A stretch of DNA of 64,000 bases, taken from Stenocarpella maydis. Taxonomy: Eukaryota > Ascomycota > Sordariomycetes > Diaporthales > Diaporthaceae. Location: the NCBI GenBank assembly GCA_002270565.1, contig NQMI01000087.1, forward strand, positions 142,003 to 206,002, read 5' to 3'. Both the position numbers and the translations under genes were made by a program. Below the pieces are notes generated by a model. The model was given only the letters and a program-made list of their open reading frames with translations. It had not been told where the DNA came from and did no database searches. Positions 11,771 to 23,285 of this stretch are shown in pieces (within the stretch, counting starts at the first letter, position 1; every line of letters starts with the position of its first letter).

Positions 11771-13981
11771 ATGACAGTCAAGAAGATCGCGCCGTACGGG
11801 ACGTGGGAGAGCCCCTTCTCCGTCGACGATGCGACAGCCGGCAGCAAGTCGCTGTCGTCGCCCAGAGGAGACGTGCGTATCTAGCCGCCAAACCCAGACC
11901 CCGCCCCTCGAATCCTCGCTGCCTGGCGGGCTCGAGGATGTACACAAACACCAAGCTGACGCGAACCCCGCACAGATCCTCACCGGCCGTGTCTTCTTCC
12001 TCGAGTCCAAGGCAGACGGCTCAAGCACCATCGTGGAGGTGGTGACCACGGAGACAGGCGCTCATGACTCGGCCTATGTCCTGCCGGAGCCGCACGGGGT
12101 CAGCACTGGCGTGTATGAGTACGGCGGCGGCGCCTACGAGGTCCTCCCGTCCCGCGGGGGCGAGGATGCCTCCCAGGAGGTGATCTTCTCCGACGCGTCC
12201 CAGGGCAACGCGGTCAAGGTCCTCAGCGTCGACACCAGGGCGGTCAGGACTGTTGTGGGGGACAGGCCGTGGCTGCGGTACGCCGAGTTCAGCGCGTCCG
12301 CGGCGACGCAGTGGGTCCTGGCGGTAGAGGAGGACCACTCCAACCCTGAGCCCGAGGACGTCAAGAACTATGTCGTCGCCATCAATGTTGATTCGGGCGA
12401 TGTGGTGAGGCTGGCCGAGGGTGCCGACTTCTACAGCTCACCCAAGTACAGCCCGGGTGGCAAGTGGGCGTCGTTCCGCAGCTGGGATCACCCGGACATG
12501 CCCTGGCAGAACTCGGCCCTGCACTGGGCTCCGTTTCTCGGGGCTCACGGCGCTGAAGGACCGTTGCTGGGAAGCTTGTCTACTGTCGCTGGAGGCAAGC
12601 CAGGGCAGGCCGTGGGTGAGTCGGCCTGGGGCCTAGATGGCGCGCTGTACTGGACGCAGGAGGACGAGGGCAGCGACTGGCGTCAGCTCTGGAGACAGTG
12701 GCCCGGGGACGAAGGCGTACCCGAGATGCTGAAACTCAAGGGACTGGAGGAGGTTGAGATCGGCGACTGCTCGATGATGATGGGGGCGTGAGTGTTCAAC
12801 CCGTTTTCCTTGGCTCTACCACATTTGTCGCTGACAGAAGGCTCCGAATTAGTCACACATTCGGCTTCCTCTCGCCGGCATCTATGGTGCTGTCCTACAC
12901 CAAGTATGCAACCAATGGCACCGTACACGTTGACCTCGAGACGCTCAAGGTCACTCCGCTCAAGGACGTGCCGCTGACCGCGTTCCGTGGCGACACACTC
13001 CACGCCGCCACGCCAACATCATTTCTGATCATCGGCAGCGGCACCGCCCACCCCTCTGGGGTGTATCACTTCTCGCTCAACGGCAGGCTGGAGGTTCAAA
13101 TGGCACAAGTGCGCGCCGCAGACGACAAGGAGATCGCCGCAAGCATCGTGTCTACCCCAGAGCATATCTGGCTCAGGTCCACAAAGAAGGACCCCAAGCG
13201 CCCAGTCCACGGCTTCTACTGGCCACCCCACAACCCCGGGTTCACCGCGCCGGAGGGCGAGCTGCCCCCGCTGCTCATCAACCCGCACGGGGGGCCGACG
13301 GGCCACACGCCCCCGGGGCTCAAGGTCGGCGGCGTCGGCGGCGGGAACGCGCAGTTCTGGACGAGCCGGGGCTTCGCCTACTTCGCCATCAACTACACCG
13401 GCAGCTCCGGCCACGGCAGGTCGTACCGCGAGCGGCTGGACGGCGAGTGGGGCGTCCTGGACCGGGACGACGTCGTCGAGATCATCCAGCACCTGTGCGA
13501 GGCGGGGCGCGCCGACAGGGCCAGGGTCGGCATCCACGGGGGGTCTGCGGGGGGGTACAACGTCCTGCAGAGCCTGGTGTGGCACGCCGGCGTCTTCGCG
13601 GCCGGCGTCTGCTACTGCGGCGTGAGCGACGTGAGGGCGCTGGCGACGGGGACGCACAAGCTCGAGAGCCACTACCTGGAAGGCCTGCTCTACAGGCCTG
13701 GGATGAGCGACGAGGAGAGGGAGGCGGTGGAGTATGAGAGGAGCCCGGTGCACCATGCGGAGAGGATCAGTGCGCCGCTGCTCCTGCTCCACGGGGACAA
13801 GGACACGGTCGTCCCGATCGAGCAAAGCTATGAGATCGAGAGGAAGGTTAGGGAGAGGGGCGGGGATGTGAGGATGGTGGTTGCGCCCGGGGACGGGCAC
13901 ATGTTCTTGATGGAGAGGAGCAAGAAGCTCGCCCTCAGGGAGGAGGTGGACTGGTGGATGAGGACTCTGGTTCACAAGTGA
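11771..13981 (+). CDS. S9 family prolyl oligopeptidase-like peptidase
   Basis: Three exons, 11771-11872, 11976-12787 and 12838-13981, give 685 aa. The introns are 103 and 50 bp, GT-AG, and the phases close exactly. The N-terminal half is a divergent beta-propeller; the C-terminal half is an alpha/beta-hydrolase. The catalytic serine is about Ser541 in HGGSAGGY, with Asp about 627 in HGDKDTVVP and His about 659 in GDGHMF, the S9 triad order. There is no signal peptide or membrane segment, so it is probably cytosolic and acts on small peptides or acylated peptides (S9C-like). The start is the first ATG that continues into the family N-terminal pattern APYGTWESP. A simple ORF reading would break it into pieces. 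Confidence 0.88.
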
Positions 13982-14160
13982 GATTTCTGTCCACAACGGA
14001 CCGGCAAGGGAACAAATCGTGCACATGTAAATTGGGAGTCTTCCTTGGCCCGAGTTATTCATCTTGACCGCTTGCTTATATCCATGCACGGCCGCCCATC
14101 TCAGCAGGTCCGCTCCCTGCCCCCTCCCCAGGCCCCCCCCCCCTTTCCCAACGAACCAGA

Positions 14161-15170
14161 TCAAGCAGGAAGACCACTCCAGATAGCACGCGTCAGGGCC
14201 TGGTCCGACGTGAACGCGCCAACAAGGCAGCCGTCGGCCGGAGGCGTCCACCTGTCGTCGGCGCTGACGGCCGGCGGGTGGCCCAGGATCAGGTCGGCCA
14301 CCATGCGCCCGAAGACGACGCTGCCGTGGCCGTTGAGGTGCGTCCTGTCGCCCTCGGCGAGGTTGTACGCCTGCGCGGCGCCCTCGCCGATGGCGTCGAC
14401 GAAGGCGCGCGACGCCTGGTTGAGGTCGATGTGGGGCGACGAGGTCGCCCTGGCCGCCGCGATGGCGGCCAGGCGCTCGTCGTGCAGCGAGTCGGCCGCG
14501 CTGTGCTCGGATGTGAAGACGCGCCTCGTGAGGGGTGTGGTGAGGAGCTGGGGGGTTGTTGTTGTTGTTGTTAGTCACTGGCCGGTTGCCAACGAGGGAT
14601 AATGCCGGTGGCTTGGGATGTTTGCGTACTGGTTTCCCGCCGGCTGCTCTCACCTCCCTGGCAAAGTTCTCCAGGTTGGTCTGGAACTGGCTCAGAGAGA
14701 TGTTCGCGGCCTCCTTTTGGTCGTTGTGGCCGAACTGGGAGGAGCATTGGGTTAGAGAATTTCTGACGAGATCTCACGAGCCCAGCCTGCTACCCTTGGA
14801 CAGCCTCCCGTTTGACACCACTCACCTGGATGGTCACAACAACATTGTGATCCGCCGCGTCAGCCTTGACCTGGTCGATGACCTGCTTCCAGTAGCCGCC
14901 GCTCACAAAAGACACCGTCGTCGCCCCACTCTTGGCCAGGTTGGTGCCCCTGGCCGGGCCCTCCAGGAAGGAGATAAAGCCCGTACCCCAGCCGCCATTG
15001 ATTGCGGTGGTTGAGTCACCCGCGAGGACGAACGATGGCGGGAGTGTGCTGCAGGCCGCCCGCCGCCCGCCGGTGTCGTTTTCCTGCAAGAAGTGGTTCA
15101 GGCTCGGAGTTGGGCTGCCGGAGACGACGGTGAGCAGGGAAACCAGTGACAAGAGTGTGGAGCGCAACAT
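14161..15170 (-). CDS. Secreted SGNH hydrolase, CE12-like (rhamnogalacturonan acetylesterase-like)
   Basis: Three exons on the minus strand, 15170-14826, 14734-14630 and 14547-14161, give 278 aa; all junctions are phase 0 and GT-AG. Residues 1-19 are a signal peptide. SGNH blocks are in order: Ser53 in LAGDSTT, Gly in LAKSGATT, Asn119 in FGHND, and Asp217/His220 in GDRTHLNGHG. This matches family CE12, which removes acetyl groups from pectic rhamnogalacturonan; other acetylated substrates are possible. The second intron carries a GTT/AAC repeat next to its acceptor. The large minus-strand ORF running through this and the preceding gene is a shadow. Confidence 0.85.
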
Positions 15171-16121
15171 TTTATCAGCGGCTGCGATGAAAGACTTCGC
15201 CTACGACCTGAGGGCCAAGTATCAATCACGAGGTAGACGGGCGTGGCGGACTCGCATTCGACAGTAAGTATAGTGATTGCCCGGGGGGGGGGGGACTTTT
15301 ACCTTGTTGTGGTCGAGTAGAAAGGCTCCGGCCGGCTATAGTGCAGCGCATTGTCATATGGAATCATGGTGGGTGTGAGTGCCACTGCGGTCTCGTTCCA
15401 ATATCAACCGAGAGCTTACACGTATAGCCGCTCCGCTCCTGCGGTTCTGCTTCGTGTCACGCAATCGGGGCACCCCAGCCGGGCAGGCGGACTTTGGACT
15501 CGAGTGCTGCGACATTGTTCGCTAGAATGCCAAGCCATGCTGCCATTCACGGACGTGGCAGCGTGGTTAACTCTCCAGACCAGGATGCACTGAGGCGTAC
15601 ACTCTATTTGCTGCGATGCGAAGGGGGATATGCGGAGCGCAAAGATCCGAGGTATTCTCCACTGCCCTTCAGGTTCGGCACGGAATGGCGCGAGCTCCAG
15701 AGCGGGACGACGAGCTGCACACAGCGAGGTGTGCAACGGGGATTCGACCATCGCCAATCTTGGATGAGAGTTGTTCCATATGCGCATCTGCAAAGGGCAC
15801 TAATATGCATAAGCTCCGTTAGTTCGTGTTGAGCGTAGGGAAGCCAGTTCATGCGCGTCCCTTTCAGTATGCCTCTCCCTCATTTGTGTTCTCCGTCCCT
15901 TGCACCGCTTGCACCGCTTGCACCGCTTGCCTACGATCTCGCAACACTGATGGACCGTCCGCACGCTCGATGTCGTTATAAACAGGACCGGAGGTCCAAG
16001 ATGAATTGTGCAATATATACAAGTGGGAAAAAACACCACAAAACAGCCAAACAAGGCCCGGATCTTGACCGGCACTAACCATCATACAAGCGACAACCGC
16101 GCGATCCACCAGATACACACG
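15171..16121. other. Intergenic region with 9-bp tandem repeat
   Basis: No gene seen. A G-run lies at about 15,282-15,292 upstream of the CE12-like gene. Three and a half copies of a 9-bp unit (TTGCACCGC) occupy about 15,900-15,930. The right part is presumably the 3' UTR of the minus-strand phosphodiesterase gene. Confidence 0.6.
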
Positions 16122-18110
16122 CTATACATAGGTCCCGTTCACAGTCGTGTTCAGGAATCCCGGCCCGGCAACCTTGACCAGCGCGCTCGTCAGCGCGCCC
16201 AGCCCGTCGGCCGAGTAGATGCTCGACATGATGGGCGCCGCGGCCGACGCCTCACAGTCGTGGGAGCCGTGCGCGTGCGCGTGGGCGTGCGCGGCCGCAG
16301 CCCCGCCCTCGTCACGGGCGGCCCTCCTCCGCCGGAAGTTGACGCCCGGGCTGATGGTGCCGCAGTTGTACTGCGCCTCGGCGGCCCTGAGCTGGCAGAT
16401 CTCGGAGGTCTTGCAGTCGCCCGTGCACGGGGAGGACGCGCCGTAGTTGCGGTTCTTGCGGGCGTGGTACTCCTGGAAGACGGCGTCGTCGGACTCGAAC
16501 AGCGCGGTCAGGTTGTGCCAGAAGGCGGGCGTCAGCTCGGCGGCCGGGTCGGTGTAGTTGAGGAGGCTGCCGTAGGCCTCCTTGACGCCGTACAGGACCT
16601 CCCAGGACGGGCCGTCGGTCTGGTAGGTGGGGCTGGAGATGTTGGCGTAGTAGACGGTGAAGTCGAGCACGGCAAAGGTGACGGGGTCGACGTCGTAGAC
16701 GCGGAAGGTCGGGTTGCCCGACGTCGGGGTGAGGGCCGGCGCGACGTAGCTCGCCATGGTGGCGGTGGACGCCGACTGCGCCGCGTAGTCGCTGTAGGCG
16801 ATCTCGAACTCGTCCTTGTGCGTGTGGCCGTAGAAGACGCCCGCGATGGTGGCGTCGAAGCGCTGGATGATGCTGTCGAAGTAGTGGCTCTGGTCGTGGA
16901 AGGCGTCGGTGGAGCCCATGGGCATGTGGCCCAGCACCCAGACGCGCTCGCCCGCGGCCTCGGCGGCCGCGAGCTCGCCGGCGAACCAGGTGAGCATGCC
17001 GCTGGGGTCGTGCTCCATGGTCTTCTCGTACAGCCAGAAGTTCTGCCGGTACCAGAGGTTGGTGTTGAGCGAGATGATGCGCAGGCCCGCGTGGCCCTGG
17101 GCGGCCACCGAGTAGCTCCCGTAGTTGGACGAGACCTGCGCGGCGGCGGCGCTGCCGACCCAGCCCTGGATGTCGGCCGACAGCGTGTCGTAGGCCCACT
17201 GGGTGGTGATGGTCGTGTCCACGCTCGCGGGCGGGAACGAGTTGACGGGGCTGCTGTCGTGGTTGCCGATGACGGCGTACGTCTGCCCGATGCCCTGCAT
17301 GCGGCCGTAGGCGTCGTTCAGGTCGTGGGTGACCTCGTCGTCCGTCACGAGCCAGACGGCGCCCTCGACCACGTCGCCCGTGAAGATGGTGAAGGCGCGG
17401 TCCGGGACGAGGTCCCCGATGGCCTTGTAGAGGCTCTCCTCCAGGCTGAGTGGGCTGTCGCAGTCCGGGTTGCCGTACGGCCCGGCCGGATAGTCGGTGA
17501 CGCCGGGCTCGTCGTCGGCGGTGTAGGGCCGGCAGCAGATGTTCTTGGTGCAGTTGTAGCTCGCGCCGGTGGTGTAGTTGAGGTCCACGTGGATGTCGCT
17601 GATGTGCACCACCTTGAGGGGCGTCTGGCCGCTTGGCTGCGGGCGGGTCGCGTTTGCTGGCTTCTGGGTCATGGACACCGAGTACGACGTGTCGACCGCG
17701 GGCCACTGGCACAGCCCAAAGATGGTCATGCAGAAGAGCTCCGACGTCTTGCTCTGGATGTCCATGTTGCGCAGGTCGTGTGCCAGGATGGGGCCCTCGA
17801 GCCCGATCGCGCCGGCGCACACGTCCTTGTCCTCGACGCCCAGGGCCTGGCACACATCGGTGATGACGCTCGTGAAGGCGTCGTTGCCGACATGAGCAAG
17901 CGTCTTGAGCACCAGCAGGAGGGCCTGGCACCCGGAGCACTCGGCAAGATGCTCAATGTCGCCCAGGATGTCGGACACCTCGTCGCGCTTGGCGTGCTGG
18001 CGCCCGTAAGCCACCAGAGACCTGCTCGTCACATCGCCGACCGTGATGGCGCTGGTGAGCAAGGGCAGGATGAGCGACAGGACAAGCCCAACGGCTAATG
18101 GCAGCCTCAT
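16122..18110 (-). CDS. Secreted acid sphingomyelinase-like phosphodiesterase
   Basis: A single exon of 662 aa. The first Met at 18,110 is chosen because it opens directly on a signal peptide (about 1-21); the open frame extends further upstream but that part looks like leader. Cys58, 61, 87, 98, 127 and 134 form the six-cysteine pattern of a saposin B domain. The calcineurin-like metallophosphoesterase core follows: DIH at 172-174, GD at 245-246, GNHD at 282-285, GH at 394-395 and GHTH at 428-431, giving the two-metal site. Domain order and length match acid sphingomyelinases, which cleave sphingomyelin to ceramide and phosphocholine outside the cell or in vacuoles. There are several N-glycosylation sequons and an unusual Ala-His repeat (AHAHAHAH) near the C-terminus. 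The substrate in this fungus is inferred. Confidence 0.9.
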   Translation of the reverse strand: MRLPLAVGLVLSLILPLLTSAITVGDVTSRSLVAYGRQHAKRDEVSDILGDIEHLAECSGCQALLLVLKTLAHVGNDAFTSVITDVCQALGVEDKDVCAGAIGLEGPILAHDLRNMDIQSKTSELFCMTIFGLCQWPAVDTSYSVSMTQKPANATRPQPSGQTPLKVVHISDIHVDLNYTTGASYNCTKNICCRPYTADDEPGVTDYPAGPYGNPDCDSPLSLEESLYKAIGDLVPDRAFTIFTGDVVEGAVWLVTDDEVTHDLNDAYGRMQGIGQTYAVIGNHDSSPVNSFPPASVDTTITTQWAYDTLSADIQGWVGSAAAAQVSSNYGSYSVAAQGHAGLRIISLNTNLWYRQNFWLYEKTMEHDPSGMLTWFAGELAAAEAAGERVWVLGHMPMGSTDAFHDQSHYFDSIIQRFDATIAGVFYGHTHKDEFEIAYSDYAAQSASTATMASYVAPALTPTSGNPTFRVYDVDPVTFAVLDFTVYYANISSPTYQTDGPSWEVLYGVKEAYGSLLNYTDPAAELTPAFWHNLTALFESDDAVFQEYHARKNRNYGASSPCTGDCKTSEICQLRAAEAQYNCGTISPGVNFRRRRAARDEGGAAAAHAHAHAHGSHDCEASAAAPIMSSIYSADGLGALTSALVKVAGPGFLNTTVNGTYV

Positions 18111-19178
18111 CTTGAGGGAGATGGTAGCGACAGTGGGCGCACGCTTCAGGTCTGGGGGCAGCTGGTGGGATGCCAACGGCGTGGTTCTGGCAGGGCAGAT
18201 GGTGGTGACGAGCCATCGAGGCCTTGGAAGACAGTGGGAGAGAGACATGTTATTATAGTGCAGGGAGGATATGACGATGACCGCACCCAGCACCGCGATG
18301 CCGCGTTGCCGTGCCTGCGCGCGAGTCGTCGTTCCACACGTGCATGGGGTCGCATGTCATTTCCGATGGGGAGAGGCACGCGCACCGCCCGCAGACGCTG
18401 AATGGACGCCGGCTTGGCGTCGCCGGTGGATGCGACCACACTCATGAACCTTGGCCCGGGTCGCCTGCCAAGAACGGCATCGTGGGCCGGTAGATCCGGA
18501 GCCGCGTCCGCGATATGGAATGTGCGTCCCCTGCGCCGCCATGCGCTCTCTACCTAGACGTGCATAGGCACGCCACCTGCTCTTGGTCGGATTAGCGTGA
18601 TAACTATCAGCATTGGCCTCCACTGAGCGCCAATTGAGACCTGGGTACCATCTGCCCGAGCTGGGATTTTGTGAGGCCAGCGCCAAAGAGCCGCACCGGC
18701 AAGGAATACGGTCATCTCTGTCTTGAACTCCCAAAATAGCTCGACGCTGTCTCACCTATATGGGGCCGTGGCACAGGCTTGACCTGTCACCCCCGCACTC
18801 AGCCTCCTAAGCCCCCGCAGGAGCTGCTATAAAAACATAGCTCCCTTCAGGGCCCGTAGGAGACCCGAGTCAGAGCCGCTGGTGCAGCAAGTAGGGAGTA
18901 TAACTAACCAAGTATACAGTGGATTGCAGGGCTGTTAGGCTGCCCTTGTAAGAGCTCTATCAGCCCGGTGATTTATTCGGTCAACGTCCGCCGGCCAGCC
19001 TCCAGTGTTGGCCCGCCTAGTACAAGGAGTTAAGCGTGCAGCCTGCTATAATTGCTATCAGTGTAGCTTATATAGCCGTGCCGTCACAACGTCTGTCTAT
19101 TATGCAGGATCATAACAGCAGCGCGCAATGGCGCATCAGTTCCACTGGGGCCAGGACTATATTTCATGCTCGCTAGGC
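18111..19178. other. Intergenic region, no gene recognised
   Basis: The left part is the promoter and leader of the phosphodiesterase gene. The 18.8-19.1 kb part has short TATA- and TAGG-rich words reminiscent of degraded repeats, but nothing could be identified. Confidence 0.5.
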
Positions 19179-20536
19179 TCAGTCTGTGGTGGAGAAGGTC
19201 CAGGAGCTTTCCCAATTATATGGTTCCCCTGGTCCGTAAATAGCGTCATCGACACGACCCCATTCAGGACTGCACTCATTAGTCAGTAGTTGGTGTCGAC
19301 CAAGGCCTGTCGCTCCCGACACGAGACACGGCTATCCCAAGGATACGGCTAACTTACTGGTTAATCCCGTCGACGTAGTCCTGGGCCTCAACCGCGAGAC
19401 AGCTGCTGCTGGTGACATTTGACCTCCCCGGCAGCCCCTGGGTGCTAGCCTTCAGCGGCGCAGTTCCGTCGCTCCACCAGCAGCTGTACACCTGGACGCC
19501 GGGCTGGTCGGTGCGGAGCTCGGCCTTGACGCCGCTGTGCCCCGAGGCGAGCGTCACGACCGGGGCGTTCCTCGGGGCCGAGTCAAACAGCCAGTAGCCG
19601 TTGTACCCGTTGCACCCGCTGCCGCAGTTGTTGACGAAGCCCGGGTCCGAGAGCGAGTGCCCGAGCTTGATGTCCGGGGCAGACGCGAAGTCGTTGACGG
19701 ACCCCGGCGCGGCGGTCAGGATCTTCCCGGTGGGCAGGGCACCGCCGTCGATCTCGAGGTAGCGCTTGGAGTACGGCATGGCCAGGGTGTGGTTCCATAT
19801 CGTTGGCGTCTGCGGGTCCTTGTAGGCGTCTAGGTTGAAGTAGGTGTGGTGGGTGAGCATCAGGGGTGTCTTGTTGGTCAGCGACCTGGCGGACATTTTG
19901 ATGTTCAGCCTGTTCGGCGTGACCCTGTACGTCACGCTTGCCCTGACGTCGCCGATCATGTTGAGGGAGCTGTTCGACTTGTCCAGGATCGAGAAGGTGA
20001 TGCTATCGCGCGAGACCGCCGTCACGTTCCAGAAACGCCAGGACCAGTTGTTGTTCCCACTATGCAGAGTGTTGTTTCCGTCGTTCCTCTCGGTGTGGTA
20101 CGTCACGTTGTCGATGGAGTACTGAGCGTGCCCGATCCGGTTGACGTATCTGCCAGGTATGGAGTTGTAGACTGGGTGACTTGGGTCCTCAGCTAGAAGA
20201 CACGAAATCAGAAAACAGCATGCAGAGTACGCCTAGAGGAGTGTTGCCTTGCCGTAAAAGTTGATGTCATCGTAACCAAGAACGATGTCAATATCTTTGC
20301 CGGATTTGTCTTTGACCCACAAGTTGGTAAGCGAGGCACCGTACGTGATGAACTAAGAAGGGTGTTAACAGGCTTTGAGACTGGTGGTCCGTTGTGAACT
20401 TTTGCGAAGCTCTCACCTTTGCCTTAATATTTGCGGCCCTGATAGTGTATTGCCTGTCCCCAGCCTCATACTGCCACGCCGCCGTGGCAATGGGAATGAC
20501 CGCAGCTAGCACTGCCGCAATTGAAAAACGCATCAT
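19179..20536 (-). CDS. Secreted aldose 1-epimerase (galactose mutarotase family)
   Basis: Four exons on the minus strand, 20536-20417, 20352-20253, 20192-19358 and 19269-19179, give 381 aa. Introns 1 and 3 are GT-AG. Intron 2 begins GCAAGG (GC-AG), the only junction that keeps the family segment FYAEDPSHP in frame. Exon 4 is easily missed: a perfect GTAAGT donor at 19,357 overlaps an apparent stop, and the acceptor at 19,270 restores HPEWGR and IYGPG, the usual end of the family. Residues 1-19 are a signal peptide. The catalytic His pair is at 188/189 (LTHHTYFNL) and the Glu about 342 (LAVEAQDY). It interconverts alpha and beta anomers of aldoses, here outside the cell, so it may act with secreted carbohydrate hydrolases. 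Confidence 0.88.
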
Positions 20537-22132
20537 GCTTCTCTTTGAAATCCTCTATACAAGGCAAAATTGTCCTCGAGCTTCTGTGTGGGAGGTCGGT
20601 CACATCTATATATTTACAAGAGATGAATCGGATTTTCGATTGGTATCAATGCTGAAATCAATATAAACAGGGCCGGTGGCAGAAATATTTCGGAGCGAAG
20701 CGGACCGTTTCCATATATTGCAAAGCCGGAGGGAGCCCGCCCGCATTGGCTACAATGGTCACCACCTTTGGCGGCCTGTCTCATGGACCTTCATTTGGAG
20801 ACAAGCAGACGCTAGGAACATGCGATGTACTTTAAGTTTAGGCTTTTTGTATGATATCGGAGACTACATCGAGGTAATTTCACAAGTCCCGAGAAACATA
20901 TCATGCATTTAATAACTATCCTAATGTGCCCGCCAAGCAAACCGTGTACCACCGTTGAGGCTGAATCGCTGTATGGGGCCACAAGTAATAAAAGTGGCTC
21001 CTCCGTGTGGCCGTAATACAGCAAACCGTTGAGCGCCCCCTTCGAGTTATCACTTATTTGCAAGGAACCCTCATGACCGCATTGGCTTTATTCCCAGATT
21101 TCCGGGACTAGCAAATTATTTTCAGCCTTGACTTGAGGCCGACAAATCTCGACGATGCACCTTTACGCTTCCCATCAAGAAGAATTGTCGGAAGCGGAAA
21201 TTGAGCCCAGACGGTAAAGCTGAACTAAGAGCGAATACAGTCCAGCTTTTTCATATCGCGAATGCCTTCAATGTTTCTGGCCAAAAAAGCGTAGAGACTA
21301 AGGCCCCAGTGGAACCAAACGTTTCGTTCAGGCCAAAGGCGGTGGGTCTACTAAAGCCCGATTACACAGCTGCTGTGCGGTGGGGCAAGCGAAAGAAGTA
21401 TTCAGCCAGAAGTGAAGTAGGATTTCATTTTGTCAACAATGAGTGAGTGGTGTATTAGAAAGCAGACGCCGATGTGCTGAGTGCCTGAAATGACCGCATC
21501 GGTTGCTTACGATACCCTAACCCTTGACTTTTGCCAACAGGAAGCGATGAGACATGATCTGGATCGTGATCAGTGAAAGGGGCAATCTCTCCTACAAGCT
21601 GTTCTGATACCAGTATGAGATGTTCTGATATCTTTGTTTCGCAATTTTTGTCGGCAAAGTGGCTATTGAATTGTTGGTTGAATCGTTGATACCGAGGTCT
21701 AGCGGCTGAACTATGGGGCTCTCCATGGATCCAAGTAACTAACCGGGGCCCAGGGCGAGTCCTTGTGTAAATAGTCTTGTGCTAGTGACGCCTATCCATT
21801 TTCAAACAGGAGGAGTTTATTAGTCTGCAGTGAGAACCACAACTTTAGCATGGCTGCGAGTGATGAGGTCAGGGTCTGGCCTAGGCAGTCCAATACTACC
21901 CCCTGTGATGCCGGCGGATGGTGAGATCACGATGATTCAGCAGTTGTGTCGCTTGAAGGTGCGTCATCGGAGCTGTAAGATGGCGTTTCGTAGACGTCAG
22001 ATACATTTGTCACGTATTTGGAGAAACCATACTTATAAATACAACACAAATGCCTTGCTATAACATGCAGTATTTGATTAGGTATCCCTCTACGATCTTG
22101 ACTGAAACAAAAACTTGCAACCAATTCTGACG
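20537..22132. other. Intergenic region, no gene recognised
   Basis: Open frames are short and without family resemblance, the longest being 81 codons at 21,201-21,446 (+). A lone CCCTAACCC-like word near 21,515 is not a telomere array. Nothing further is supported. Confidence 0.45.
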
Positions 22133-22477
22133 ATGGAGGCCGCAAAGCAGAAGTTCCAGGAGGCAGTAGAAAAGACCCAAGCACCCGGAGGCAAGCGGAT
22201 ATATCTTTCACATGACAACTCTCTATCTTACCCCAGCCTCAAGTCCTCGAAATCCCGTTACGCAGTATGCTAACCTTGTTTCCTCACAGACGCAAAGGGT
22301 CCCCCAGGAGGAGAAATGAGGACAGCGCAACCATCCAAGAATGATGCGTCGATCAGTAATACCTTCACAACTGGCGACCGCACTGCGAATTCGCATCCAA
22401 CGGAGGACCAGCACCAGGGCACCAGAGGAGAAACACAATTCGGGACAAACTTCTTCAAGCCCGGAAGCGCAACTTGA
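22133..22477 (+). CDS. Small hypothetical protein, 81 aa, spliced (GC-AG intron)
   Basis: Two exons, 22133-22190 and 22290-22477, give 81 aa. The intron is 99 bp, begins GCAAGC, has a CTAAC branch-point word and ends CCTCACAG, so it is a GC-AG intron; phase 1 closes exactly to the stop at 22,475. Exon 1 encodes a charged helix-like start (MEAAKQKFQEAVEKTQ) and exon 2 a Gly/Thr/Asn/Gln-rich hydrophilic tail with no cysteine and no signal peptide. It is probably an intrinsically disordered cytosolic protein; the composition recalls small stress-associated fungal proteins but no family can be named. The model rests on splice consensus and composition only. Confidence 0.5.
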
Positions 22478-23285
22478 GGAGCCAGTAGGAATGGGCCAGC
22501 CAAGGAACACTGGAGTGGACCGGAAGCATAAGACCAAAGGGAAGCTGCGGGATAAAAACGTGTGTGAATAGAATTTATTATAGGTCAAGATGCCTTGGAT
22601 GTCATCTTGTACAGCATAATCCTCCGTCGAAAGCAAGGGAAACGGTGCTTCTTGTCAAAATTGCTAGATACGTGCATTTCAGTGCGGTAATGTTGCACTG
22701 ACGTATCTGATAAACGCCTCCATGACGTCTATATAAGTCACAACTCCCTCCATGACCACCGCTAGGGGGCGGGGTCTGACAAATGTCTCGAGGTCTGAGA
22801 ATACCTATCAGTACCATGTATGCCATGATCAGTCACGACGGGATACTATCCCGCTCTAGGTCTGCCACAGGATCACCAAATCTCTTTCACTCTACGTTCT
22901 TCCCCCCCTCCTTTCCTTTCCCATGCCATCGATGCGCCATTTATATGTCAATTCGACCATTGATAGACCGTTAGGCAGTACAAAGGGATGACCCTTGACC
23001 GGTTATCAAAAGTTAAAAGCCACCTGTACCTGCCTTGAGCCCGACAAGCCTTGCCTTGTTAAAGTTAAGAGATAAAGAGAAACAGTCCAGTCTTAGTGTC
23101 GACGCAAAATCCGTTCTTCCGTCTCGCTCCTTTCGGGATAGTCGCTGTTGGTCCGAATTATTGACTGGCACCGTCCGATATGCGTCTGGTTACACAGCAA
23201 AAATGGTCAATGACCTCACCAGAAGCAGCCTGTAGAAATCCCCGGACCTTGGCCTTGAGCGGTCGCCGACTGTATCGTGGTGAGC
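22478..23285. other. Intergenic region
   Basis: No gene recognised. It lies between the 3' ends of the 81-aa gene (+) and the 792-aa gene (-), so 3' UTRs of both probably take up part of it. Confidence 0.5.

Noticed and set aside
13019..14653. 544-codon minus-strand ORF across the S9 peptidase and CE12-like genes
   Set aside because: It runs antisense to a well-supported S9 exon and through CE12 introns; Pro/Arg/Gly-rich composition is typical of a shadow.
15899..15930. Short regular repeats considered as a CRISPR-like array
   Set aside because: Units are 9 bp with no spacers, in a eukaryotic genome; a simple tandem repeat.
16008..18098. 696-codon plus-strand ORF opposite the phosphodiesterase
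   Set aside because: Val/Gly/Arg-rich shadow of a GC-rich gene whose catalytic motifs are all on the other strand.
21505..21520. Telomere-like CCCTAACCC word
   Set aside because: A single copy, not a tandem array.
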